Source: Alphaproteobacteria bacterium
GTDB taxonomy: Bacteria; Pseudomonadota; Alphaproteobacteria; Micropepsales; Micropepsaceae
Direction: 5' to 3'
Length of the DNA stretch: 43,366 bases
Assembly: GCA_013389115.1 (NCBI GenBank)
Contig: JACADY010000079.1
Span: 1-43,366, forward strand
The position numbers and the translations under genes are program-made. Shown here piece after piece: positions 34,224 to 43,366 of the stretch. Position 1 is the first letter of the stretch. Every line of letters starts with the position of its first letter. A model generated the notes under the pieces. The model was not told where the DNA came from and did not search any database. It was given only the letters and a program-made list of their open reading frames with translations.

Positions 34224-35282
34224 TCAACTGAGAGGGGCGGGGCCAAACGGCGAAACCGCAGGCGCCGTCAACAGTGCCACGCCCAGCAGCACAAGCAAAA
34301 GCCCCCCGGCGATCGAAACGGCGCGGTGCAGCCCATCGAACCAGGTGGCCCTCCCGAAAAAGCGCTTAAGGGCGGGGCCGCGCGCCAGTGCGGTCAGGGC
34401 GGCCAAGCTCGCAACCGTGATGCCCGTGCCCAGCGACATGGCGAGAACTGACGTCACGCCGGCCAGATAGAGTCCATGGGTCATCGTCAAGACGAGTACG
34501 AAGATCGCGCCCATGCAGGGCCGCAATCCCACTGTCAGAACGAGTGCAGACAGCGTCCCCCAATTCAAAGGCTGGGCGGCGAGCCGCGCCTCGGCGCCAT
34601 GGTCGTGGCCGCAATCGCCGGTCGTGTCGCCGTGATCGTCATGCGCGTGGCCATGCTGTTCATGGGTTTCGTGATGATGATGCACGTGCGCATGGTGATG
34701 CTGTGCGGGGTGGTGAGGTTCGGGCTCAGCGGGAAGCGATGCGTAGCCCATCTCGCGCAGCATGCCTTGCGCCTCTCGCCAGAGGAGCCACAGGCCGATA
34801 CCGATGAGCATGACATAGCTTGCCTGCTCAAGGATGGCGGCGTCCTCGGTCGCGGCCCTCGCCGTCATGCCGACGATGAAAACGAGAACGGTGATGATCG
34901 CGATGGCGGTGAGGCCCTGGGTGAGGGCCGAGAGCATCGACAGGATGACGCCCCGGCGCACCGTGTCGCCGCTCGCCGCCAGATAGGCCGAAATCACCGC
35001 CTTGCCGTGCCCTGGACCCAAAGCATGGAACACACCGTAGAGAAACGATCCGCCGACGAGCGTAAAAAAACCAAGCGTCGCGTCGTTGCCCGTCTTCAAT
35101 TCTCCGACGGCGGCGCCCAAGCCCCGATAGAGCTCTCCTTGCAGTTCACGGACCAGGTTCTCGGCGACGGGCAGAAGGCCGGACAGCGTCAGCGCCTCAT
35201 AGAGGATTGCACCGATGATCAGGAGCGAAGCCGCCGCCGCGCCCGTCAGCAAAATCCGCCGCGCCAGCATGCGATGCCTCAC
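34224..35282 (-). CDS. NicO/RcnA-type nickel-cobalt transporter
   Basis: A 352-residue inner-membrane transporter. FHALGPGHGKAVISAYL (about 86-102) is the family signature with metal-binding histidines, and GLRPCMGAIFVLVLTM is the second conserved block. Between them lies a His/Asp-rich loop of about 45 residues (HHPAQHHHAHVHHHHET and further His/Asp residues) that should bind nickel or cobalt. Import or export cannot be decided, although pairing with DUF1007 is frequent for this group. Start is GTG 35282, overlapping the DUF1007 stop by 4 bases; ATG 35270 is an alternative. Confidence 0.88.
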   Translation of the reverse strand: MRHRMLARRILLTGAAAASLLIIGAILYEALTLSGLLPVAENLVRELQGELYRGLGAAVGELKTGNDATLGFFTLVGGSFLYGVFHALGPGHGKAVISAYLAASGDTVRRGVILSMLSALTQGLTAIAIITVLVFIVGMTARAATEDAAILEQASYVMLIGIGLWLLWREAQGMLREMGYASLPAEPEPHHPAQHHHAHVHHHHETHEQHGHAHDDHGDTTGDCGHDHGAEARLAAQPLNWGTLSALVLTVGLRPCMGAIFVLVLTMTHGLYLAGVTSVLAMSLGTGITVASLAALTALARGPALKRFFGRATWFDGLHRAVSIAGGLLLVLLGVALLTAPAVSPFGPAPLS

Positions 35283-35935
35283 GATGAAGACTTGCAGCGC
35301 ATCTCGATCTTTTCAGCGAAGCGCGCGCCATAATTCCGATACTCAGGAAGGGTCATCATATTGTCGGGGACCATCACACCGCTTGCTGTCGCGTCGGGCA
35401 AGACGATCGCGCTCTCGCATCCCGGGGGCACGGTGCCCGATACACCCGCCTTTGCTCCTTCTGGAAACTGCATCGCAATGTAGAATGTCGGGTCATAGAT
35501 GGCGACGCTAAGCGGTGTCATGCGCGCGTCGATGGCGGCGGTGAAGGGCAAGGTCATGTGCAGCGTGAGCTGGGTGCCGCTATAGCTCATGCTGTATTCG
35601 GTGACATCACCGAATGTCACGTCGGTCTCGCCCGTGCGGGCATAGGTGAAGTAGGAATAGGCCTTCAAATTCGTCACGTTGTCGATCGCGAGGACCTTCA
35701 ACTCCTCGGGCTCATAGGTGCCGTTCTTGTTGGTATCAAGGCCATCGATCGCCCAGGCCGAATAGAACTCATCAAAGGTCCAATCGGTTGACACCGCGGT
35801 GACGGCGCCATTGCCATCGAGGACCAAGGTCGCGTTGATTTCGATCCAGACATGAGGATGCGCTTCGGCGTCGGTGCTTGCAACCGACACGAACAACGCG
35901 GCCATCGCCGCAATTCCAGCCGCCGCCCTGCGCAT
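35279..35935 (-). CDS. DUF1007 periplasmic protein
   Basis: A 218-residue exported protein with a signal peptide (MRRAAAGIAAMAALFVSVASTDAEA) and the mature DUF1007 start AHPHVWIEIN, whose histidines at the new N-terminus could bind metal. TNKNGTYEPEELKVL resembles a calcium-binding EF-hand loop. The next gene, a NicO-type transporter, overlaps by 4 bases (GTGA), so they form one unit; DUF1007 is thought to be a periplasmic partner in metal handling. Start ATG 35935 follows GGAGGAG. Confidence 0.88.
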   Translation of the reverse strand: MRRAAAGIAAMAALFVSVASTDAEAHPHVWIEINATLVLDGNGAVTAVSTDWTFDEFYSAWAIDGLDTNKNGTYEPEELKVLAIDNVTNLKAYSYFTYARTGETDVTFGDVTEYSMSYSGTQLTLHMTLPFTAAIDARMTPLSVAIYDPTFYIAMQFPEGAKAGVSGTVPPGCESAIVLPDATASGVMVPDNMMTLPEYRNYGARFAEKIEMRCKSSS

Positions 35936-36004
35936 TCCTGACACTCCTCCTTCACAATCCCTGCCGCGCACCATCTGACAATGCCCCCGATACCCATAAA
36001 TTAC

Positions 36005-36036
36005 AAAGGGCCTCGCTTTTGCGGGCCGAGCCCTTT
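36005..36036. other. Hairpin in the DUF1007/DUF485 divergent gap
   Basis: AAAGGGC and GCCCTTT form a perfect 7-base outer stem; inside, CTCGC and GCGGG pair (one G-T) around TTTT. It lies 70 bases upstream of the DUF1007 start and could be a leader structure for the metal-transport operon. No cobalamin-riboswitch box was found beside it. Confidence 0.45.
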
Positions 36037-36095
36037 GCCGTCGATCCGCGCTGTTAACCCAAACAGGGAACGACCCGGGACGTTGGCGCTCCTCA

Positions 36096-36109
36096 TTGAT
36101 TCACATCAA
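36096..36109. promoter_or_regulatory. FNR/FixK-type binding site
   Basis: TTGATTCACATCAA is an exact match to TTGAT-N4-ATCAA, the consensus of FNR/FixK/Anr regulators, which respond to low oxygen. It lies 78 bases upstream of the DUF485 start. A TAAAAT at 36138-36143 could serve as a -10 box about 30 bases to its right, placing the site near -47 of DUF485-actP. The divergent DUF1007 gene starts 161 bases to the left and could also be affected. Confidence 0.6.
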
Positions 36110-36186
36110 GCATAATCTGGTGAAATGCTGGAAAAGCTAAAATGACCGCAAGGTTCAAGAAAAAATGATCCGGGAGGAATGAGAGA

Positions 36187-36474
36187 ATGCCACGGGAGCA
36201 ACTCAAGCAGCTTGGTCGGGAGAGGTGGCGCATCGCGCTCACGCTCAGCCTTGTCGTCGTCGTCATCTATTTCGGCTTCATCCTCCTCGTTGCCTTCAAC
36301 AAACCCATGATGGGCTATGTCCTGACGGAGGGCCTCAGCGTCGGCATGCTGCTCGGCGCGCTTGTCATTCTCGCGGCGTGGCTGACAACGTGGATCTACA
36401 CCGCGTGGGCCAACAGCCACTATGACACGACGCTTGGCGGCATTCACGATGAGATCAGGAGGAACAAGCCGTGA
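36187..36474 (+). CDS. DUF485 membrane protein (YjcH-like)
   Basis: A 95-residue protein with two membrane helices (LTLSLVVVVIYFGFILLVAF and VGMLLGALVILAAWLTTWIY), the conserved partner encoded before acetate symporters. Start ATG 36187 follows GGGAGGAATGAG. The gene overlaps actP by the GTGA arrangement, so translation is probably coupled. Function unknown; the link to ActP is consistent across Proteobacteria. Confidence 0.9.
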   Translation: MPREQLKQLGRERWRIALTLSLVVVVIYFGFILLVAFNKPMMGYVLTEGLSVGMLLGALVILAAWLTTWIYTAWANSHYDTTLGGIHDEIRRNKP

Positions 36475-38036
36475 TCCACCTCGTCGCAGCCGCCGAAGGT
36501 GTTTCCACCGCGATCGGTGAACCCAACACAATCGCCATCGTCTTCTTCTTTCTCTTCATCGCCATTACGCTCGGCATCACTTATTGGGCTGCGCGGCAGA
36601 CCAAGACGACCGAAGAGTTCTTCGCGGCGGGCCGCAGCATCAGCGGCAGGCAGAACGGCTTTGCGCTTGCCGGGGATTACATGAGCGCCGCAAGCTTTCT
36701 TGGCATCGCGGGGCTTGTGGCCACTTCAGGCTTCGATGGCCTCATCTATTCGACAGGGTGGCTGGTCGGCTGGCCGATCGTGCTGTTCCTGATCGCGGAG
36801 CCGTTGCGCAATCTTGGCAAATACACCTTCGCCGACGTCGTTGCGTTTCGCCTGCAACAGGTTCCGGTGCGCGTTTCTGCGGCGCTTGGCACCCTCGCCG
36901 TCGTCGCCTTCTATCTCATCGCGCAGATGGTGGGGGCAGGCAATCTCATCAGGCTGATGTTCGGGCTTTCCTATGAGACCTCGGTCGTCATCGTCGGCTG
37001 CGTCATGCTTGCCTATGTGCTTTTCGGCGGCATGATCGCAACGACCTGGGTGCAGATCGTGAAGGCAGGATTGCTGCTTGCGGGCGCGTTTCTTCTGTGT
37101 GTGTTGTCGCTGTCGAAGTTCGGGTTCAATCCGCTGGCCCTCTTTGATGCCGCCGCGGATCGCTATGGCGAAGCGGTACTCGCGCCAGGAAAGCTCGTTA
37201 CCAATCCCTGGGAGGCGGTCTCGCTTGGCCTTGCGCTGATGTTCGGCACGGCCGGCCTGCCGCATATTCTCATGCGCTTTTACACGGTTCCAGACGCCAA
37301 GGCGGCGCGGCAATCCGTGTTCTGGGCGACGGGGCTTATCGGCTTTTTCTACCTCATGACCTTCATCCTCGGCTTCGGCGCGGCCGTCCTTGTCGGGCGG
37401 GGCGTCATCACAGCGGTCGACAAGGGCGGCAACATGGCCGCGCCGCTGCTGGCGGAAGTGGTGGGCGGAACGGGGCTCTTGGGGTTCATCGCGGCCGTTG
37501 CCTTCGCAACCATCCTTGCCGTCGTTGCAGGCCTGACGCTTTCGGGCGCGGCGGCGCTCAGCCATGACCTTTGGGTCAATGTCGTTCGCGGCGGACATTC
37601 GAACGCCAAGGAAGAGCTTCGTGTTGCGCGCGCCGCCACGGTCGCGCTCGGCATTGTCGCGATCGCGCTTGGCATCGTGTTCAAGGGTCAGAATGTCGCC
37701 TTCATGGTCGGGCTCGCCTTCGCCATCGCCGCGTCAGGCAATTTCCCGGCCCTGGTGCTCTCAGTGTTCTGGCGGCGCTACACGACAGCGGGGGCGGTCG
37801 CCTCGATCGTTGTTGGCACCTTGTCGAGCCTCATCCTCATCTATCTGTCGCCCACGATACAGATCGATATTTTCCAGGGCACGACGGCCTGGTTCCCTCT
37901 GAAAAATCCTGCGCTCGTGACGATCCCGCTTTCCTTCGCGGTCGGGATCATCGTCTCGCTGCTCGCGCCGGAGAAGAACGCCCTTGAGCAATACGACCAC
38001 AAGGAGAGGCGGATGATCATGGGGGTTGAAGATTGA
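36471..38036 (+). CDS. actP: Cation/acetate symporter ActP
   Basis: A 521-residue sodium-solute symporter importing acetate and other small carboxylates. It has about 13 helices, TEEFFAAGRSISGRQNGFALAGDYMSAASFLG at about 45-76 as in ActP, GLPHILMRFYTVPDAKAARQS and the C-terminal VLSVFWRRYTTAGAVAS. Start is GTG 36471, overlapping the DUF485 stop. The convergent phnX gene ends 18 bases away, and a hairpin covers the junction. The upstream FNR-type box suggests oxygen-linked control. Confidence 0.94.
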   Translation: MIHLVAAAEGVSTAIGEPNTIAIVFFFLFIAITLGITYWAARQTKTTEEFFAAGRSISGRQNGFALAGDYMSAASFLGIAGLVATSGFDGLIYSTGWLVGWPIVLFLIAEPLRNLGKYTFADVVAFRLQQVPVRVSAALGTLAVVAFYLIAQMVGAGNLIRLMFGLSYETSVVIVGCVMLAYVLFGGMIATTWVQIVKAGLLLAGAFLLCVLSLSKFGFNPLALFDAAADRYGEAVLAPGKLVTNPWEAVSLGLALMFGTAGLPHILMRFYTVPDAKAARQSVFWATGLIGFFYLMTFILGFGAAVLVGRGVITAVDKGGNMAAPLLAEVVGGTGLLGFIAAVAFATILAVVAGLTLSGAAALSHDLWVNVVRGGHSNAKEELRVARAATVALGIVAIALGIVFKGQNVAFMVGLAFAIAASGNFPALVLSVFWRRYTTAGAVASIVVGTLSSLILIYLSPTIQIDIFQGTTAWFPLKNPALVTIPLSFAVGIIVSLLAPEKNALEQYDHKERRMIMGVED

Positions 38037-38048
38037 CGGGCTGCGTCG

Positions 38049-38077
38049 CGCGCTCAGGGTTTGCGGCCCTGAGCGCG
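38049..38077. terminator. Hairpin shared by convergent gene ends
   Basis: An 11-base stem (CGCGCTCAGGG/CCCTGAGCGCG) with a TTTGCGG loop covers the phnX stop and lies 13 bases past the actP stop. The GC stem could terminate both transcripts; no T-tract follows on either strand. The arm contains the last codons of phnX, so its sequence is constrained twice. Confidence 0.5.
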
Positions 38078-38857
38078 GGCGGCTTCGATGAGATCGAGCG
38101 CGGGCATCAGCTCTCGCACAGAGGGAATGGTCATGTGCGCGCCGGCTTCGAGCAGCTCATCCGCTATCAGTTGGCGGCGGCGCGTTCGCTCATCCGCTGA
38201 CAGCGCGTTCAGCTCATCCTCGCTGAGGCCCATCGCATTGCCGGTTTCCGTCACCGCGATTGTCCAGCAGCCGGCATTGCGGCCTTCCCTAATCCCCACG
38301 GGCGTGTCGTCGACCTTCACCGCAGCATCAGCCGGCCAGACGCCAAGCTCGACAAGGTTCTTCCAAAGCATGAGCGGCGAGGGGCGCCCCTCTTGCGTTT
38401 CGCCCGCGCAGACCACCTGCTCGGGTGCGACACCCTTACCTGCCGCAAGCGGAATGACGACTTCCATGATCGCGCGCGTATAGCCCGTCGTCGAGCCCAT
38501 GCGGAGGCCGCGTTCCTTGAGTGCGCTAAGCACATTCGCGACACCTGCTATGGGCGCGCTGTGATCCTTGATGATGCGGATGTTCTCAGGTTCGAACACG
38601 GCGAACACCCTGTCCGCATCGGCTTCGGCAAAGGCGTGGCCATAACGCTTGGCCCAGTCGGAGGAGACGCGCGGCATCTTGCCGACCGCGAGGATGTGTT
38701 CCCATTTGGGCAGACCCATCGGGATCCTTGCTTCGGCGGCGCTGATGGGTACGCCGAGCCGCTCAAACACCGTGGTAAAGGCAAGGGCAGGGGCCAAGCA
38801 GCCGTGATCGATGAGCGTGCCTGCCCAATCGAAGATCACCGCCTTCAAGGCATTCAC
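38054..38857 (-). CDS. phnX: Phosphonoacetaldehyde hydrolase (phosphonatase) PhnX
   Basis: HAD-superfamily enzyme cleaving the C-P bond of phosphonoacetaldehyde to acetaldehyde and phosphate. The 267-residue product is normal. The nucleophile motif FDWAGT is at residues 9-14 (D10), and the Schiff-base lysine of MGLPKWEHI is K51. GSTTGYTRAIM and KVDDTPVGIREGRNAGCW complete the family pattern. Start is GTG 38857, overlapping the stop of the upstream FAD oxidoreductase (GTGA), so the two are coupled. There is no phnW transaminase, so the aldehyde probably comes from that flavoenzyme. Confidence 0.95.
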   Translation of the reverse strand: MNALKAVIFDWAGTLIDHGCLAPALAFTTVFERLGVPISAAEARIPMGLPKWEHILAVGKMPRVSSDWAKRYGHAFAEADADRVFAVFEPENIRIIKDHSAPIAGVANVLSALKERGLRMGSTTGYTRAIMEVVIPLAAGKGVAPEQVVCAGETQEGRPSPLMLWKNLVELGVWPADAAVKVDDTPVGIREGRNAGCWTIAVTETGNAMGLSEDELNALSADERTRRRQLIADELLEAGAHMTIPSVRELMPALDLIEAARAQGRKP

Positions 38858-39978
38858 GGCTTGAAGCCTTCCAATGCCTCTTCTGCGAGCGCGAAGGCCG
38901 TGCTCATGCCCGTACCGCCCGTCACCATGAGCAGGCAGACACCCGGCATCGGAAAGTCGATAACGGTGGGTGCATCGCAGACCGGATAGTGGCCCGTCCA
39001 GCGCTCAAGAATGTCTCTTACCGGCAGGCGGATGAGGCGGGCGGCCTGAGCCATGATCTCGGCTTCGATTGCCGTTGCGTAGAAGGAATCTGTCCCTTCC
39101 GCGTCCTGGTGGCTGTCGCCAAGAATGATTGAACCGTCCGCGTTCTGCACCATGATGATGTGGATGCCGTGGGTGAGGCTGAGCGGCTCCTCCGCTTCAA
39201 GGCGGGCGCGCAAGGCCGGGAGGCTGGGGCAATCGGCAAAGCCCAAATAGCGCAGCAGCGAGAGCTCACCCATGATGGCGCCGGGCAGTCGCCATCCGCG
39301 CGGCTGGGGCGCAAGGCGCAGCATCTGCAGCTTGGTCAAGCGGGGCCGGTGACTGGCAATCGCGTGGGGAAGGAGGCTGAACCGATCCGTCCCAGGACAA
39401 ATGACGATCCGGTCGGCCTCTATGATCCCGCGCGATGTCTGCAGGCGGGACGGTTCGACCCCGGTCGCGGCCGTGCCGAAGGCAAAATCGACGCCGCGTC
39501 GCTCACTCAAATAGCGGGTCAGCTTTGGGATCGCCTCGCGCGCATCAATGCGCAATTCATGGGGGCTCCAAAGGCCGCCTCGCAAGTTCGGGCCAGCGAA
39601 GGGCATGCGGTTCGCCAGCCTTCCCGCGCTCAGCAACTCGCATGTTCCGCCCATGGGTCCATGCGCGAACTCTTCGAGTACGCTCAGCGCTTCCTCGCGC
39701 TCGGCGGTATAGACGACACCTTGATGCTGGATCGAAATGCCCGCCCGCGGGGCGATGTCCGCCCAGATATCCCGGCTGCGGCGTGCCCTTGTCCAGGTGA
39801 GATCTTGCGCCTGTCCCGTTACCGTCACAAAGCCGAAATTGCGTATCGAGGCGCCCGATTGCACCGCGTCACGTTCAACGACGATGGTGCGCCAGCCCTT
39901 CTTATTGGCCGCCAGCGCCATCGCAAGACCGACGATGCCCGCGCCCGCTATCGCCAGATCATAGTGCTCATCGGACAC
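38854..39978 (-). CDS. FAD-dependent oxidoreductase, aminophosphonate-linked (TIGR03364-like)
   Basis: A 374-residue DAO-fold flavoprotein with AIAGAGIVGLAMALAANKKG at about 9-28 and the late FPMPGVCLLMVTGGTGMSTAFALAEEAL. Members of this group recur beside phosphonatase genes and are proposed to oxidise an aminophosphonate (2-aminoethylphosphonate or an N-methyl or hydroxy form) to the aldehyde that PhnX cuts. The 4-base overlap with phnX and the absence of phnW support that job here. Start is GTG 39978; an AGGA lies rather far upstream. Exact substrate unknown. Confidence 0.85.
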   Translation of the reverse strand: MSDEHYDLAIAGAGIVGLAMALAANKKGWRTIVVERDAVQSGASIRNFGFVTVTGQAQDLTWTRARRSRDIWADIAPRAGISIQHQGVVYTAEREEALSVLEEFAHGPMGGTCELLSAGRLANRMPFAGPNLRGGLWSPHELRIDAREAIPKLTRYLSERRGVDFAFGTAATGVEPSRLQTSRGIIEADRIVICPGTDRFSLLPHAIASHRPRLTKLQMLRLAPQPRGWRLPGAIMGELSLLRYLGFADCPSLPALRARLEAEEPLSLTHGIHIIMVQNADGSIILGDSHQDAEGTDSFYATAIEAEIMAQAARLIRLPVRDILERWTGHYPVCDAPTVIDFPMPGVCLLMVTGGTGMSTAFALAEEALEGFKP

Positions 39979-40087
39979 GCAAGTGAGGTCCTTCCGCCGA
40001 TTCCCGCGGATACGATAACCTCAAATGCGGCCCATGGGCGAATCCGGGTGCCGGCTCCCATCTCGGGGAGTCGGCCTTCGGCCCATT

Positions 40088-42199
<2,112 letters not shown>

Positions 42200-42676
42200 A
42201 GCCGTACCCCAATTCTCAAGACTAATGGGCGGTAAATACGCCCCTTTGCGCCAAGTCTGCCAATCCACCAATCGTCCCGGTGCGGCACACACTTTGGCCG
42301 CTGGTGCAGGCGGCGGGCCATTCGATGCGCGCAATGCCTGCATGCGGGCACACGGCCAAGGCATGCGTACCAGATCATTGCGCCCAAGCCTGCGCCAGAG
42401 GTTTTTTGCCGTTCCGATTAACGAACTCGCGTACAGCGGTTCGGCCCGAATCGGTTAATAAACCGTGTAGCGAGGGCATGAGGCCCGCGGGAACCGTTCC
42501 GCGCTGGAACGGCTCTCGTGGCGATTGCATGACGTCTTTGCGGCGGGAGGCGCCTTCCCGGGGAAGTCCGGGCAGGCGTGTTTACCAAATTTAAGCGTGG
42601 ATTCACGAAAGTGCCCAGCGCGGCATGCGCCTTGCGTTGGCGCGTCATAGGGTGAAACGAAGAGAGGGGGTCGGCG
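42200..42676. other. Divergent promoter region of exoprotein and tolC genes
   Basis: The 477-base gap between two divergent genes holds no credible gene. A perfect 7-base hairpin CCGTTCC/GGAACGG with a GCGCT loop is at 42494-42512. An AT-richer stretch around 42585-42605 (ACCAAATTTAAGC) may hold the tolC promoter. GAGAGGGGG at 42662-42670 is its Shine-Dalgarno. No operator for a known regulator was recognised. Confidence 0.5.
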
Positions 42677-43366
42677 ATGCTCGATCGCAATATTTCCCGT
42701 GCCGGACATTGGCGCGTGGTTTCCAGGCTGTTCGGCTGTGCCGCGGCTCTTGCGCTTATGCCGGGATTTTCGCCTGCCTTCGCGACGGACCTGACCGAAG
42801 CAGTTTCGACCGCTATCACTGAAAATCCAACGATCGGGCAGGCGGTCGAGAATCGCCGCGCGACTCGCGAGGAACTCAATCAGGCCCGGGGCTTCTATCT
42901 GCCACGCATCGACCTCGATGCGTCCGTCGGTACGGTCATGCGCGACAACGATACGACGCGTTTCTATGGCCGGGACGATGAGTGGTCGGAAAGCCACCAG
43001 ATCGGAATCACCGCTCAGCAACTCCTCTTCGATGGGTTCGCGACCGATTCTGAGGTTGAACGCCAGACCGCGCGGACGGATGCCGCCGCTTTCCGTGTCC
43101 TCGAGCGCACCGAACTCATCGGCCTCGATGTGGCGGAAGCCTATCTCGATGTGCTGCGAAATCTTGAAGTAACGGGCATCGCGGCCAAGAACATCGCGTT
43201 TCAGGAAGACACGATCGGCACGATCAAGCGTCTCGTGCAGGGCGGCGTCAGCCCGCGCGCCGATCTGCAACAGGGTCAGGAGCGCCTTGAATCGGCGCGC
43301 GTGCTTGCGGTCGATGTGAACCGGTCGCTCGAGCAGGCGCGCAACAAATATCGCACGCTCGTGGGG
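42677..43366 (+). CDS. TolC-family outer-membrane channel, 3' end beyond window
   Basis: The first 230 residues of a TolC-type protein, the outer-membrane channel of type I secretion and efflux; the frame is open to the window edge. A signal peptide ends near residue 37 (PGFSPAFA). The first TolC repeat follows: DLTEAVSTAITENPTIGQAV, then ARGFYLPRIDLDASVG, the long helix through LLFDGFATDSEVERQTARTD, and GLDVAEAYLDVLRNLE, the AgeTolC-like pattern usual in type I systems. RLVQGGVSPRADLQQGQERL is the second helix hairpin. Divergent from the acidic exoprotein, its likely cargo. ABC and membrane-fusion genes would be expected just outside. Confidence 0.9.
   Translation, partial: MLDRNISRAGHWRVVSRLFGCAAALALMPGFSPAFATDLTEAVSTAITENPTIGQAVENRRATREELNQARGFYLPRIDLDASVGTVMRDNDTTRFYGRDDEWSESHQIGITAQQLLFDGFATDSEVERQTARTDAAAFRVLERTELIGLDVAEAYLDVLRNLEVTGIAAKNIAFQEDTIGTIKRLVQGGVSPRADLQQGQERLESARVLAVDVNRSLEQARNKYRTLVG

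Noticed and set aside
35936-36186. Cobalamin riboswitch before the Ni/Co transport operon
   Set aside because: The conserved B12-box sequence was searched for on the minus strand and not found; only a plain hairpin is present.
42455-43270. Minus-strand 271-codon frame at the window end
   Set aside because: It is antisense to the TolC-family gene, which has a signal peptide and a clear family match.

Overview
The window is GC-rich, densely packed chromosomal DNA from an alphaproteobacterium. The evidence is a DUF3126 protein, msrPQ, betaine-lipid genes btaA/btaB, DUF1007 beside a NicO metal transporter, a PAS_5-type protein, Tat substrates, and interspersed palindromic repeats of the kind common in Hyphomicrobiales-like genomes. 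No rRNA, tRNA, phage, transposase or CRISPR array was seen, and I cannot name a genus.

Layout. 1-427 is repeat-rich non-coding DNA. 428-7948 holds a DAO-family FAD oxidase, DUF3126, two small membrane proteins, msrP-msrQ, phoH, an unrecognised protein and a SemiSWEET-type sugar transporter. 7949-12159 holds a gamma-class carbonic anhydrase homologue, a Tat-exported PhoX phosphatase and two exported proteins, one of them YbjN-like. 12249-18944 holds an acyl-CoA dehydrogenase, a TonB-dependent receptor, a GYF_2 protein, an enoyl-CoA hydratase and a large methyltransferase. 19004-26348 holds a glycine-zipper protein, a tandem PilZ protein, a GMC oxidoreductase, a PAS protein, two different rhomboid proteases flanking a 2-hydroxychromene-2-carboxylate isomerase homologue, and DUF4389. 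26515-33212 holds the GDYXXLXY/DUF2157 pair, an RsmB-like rRNA methyltransferase, btaA-btaB and a multi-span membrane protein. 33345-39978 holds tesB, a Ni/Co transporter with DUF1007, the DUF485/actP acetate symporter, and a two-gene aminophosphonate operon (FAD oxidoreductase and phnX). 40088-43366 holds a very acidic exoprotein with 38 consecutive DDG repeats, divergent from a TolC-family outer-membrane channel cut by the window end.

How the genes work together. One theme is phosphorus economy: PhoX strips phosphate from organic esters outside the cytoplasm, BtaAB makes phosphorus-free betaine lipids, and the FAD oxidoreductase plus PhnX can release phosphate from an aminophosphonate without the usual transaminase. 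No convincing Pho box was seen next to them. A second theme is the cell surface: the DDG-repeat protein has an N-terminal segment like those of large type-I-secreted alphaproteobacterial proteins, a Calx-beta-like domain and a Gly/Asp/Lys/His/Cys-rich tail, and it lies beside tolC. This is the best candidate for something undescribed.

Non-coding highlights are a composite palindromic repeat family with compensatory stem changes, a perfect FNR/FixK-type box before DUF485-actP, and a strong terminator between two divergent genes that may end an unannotated transcript.
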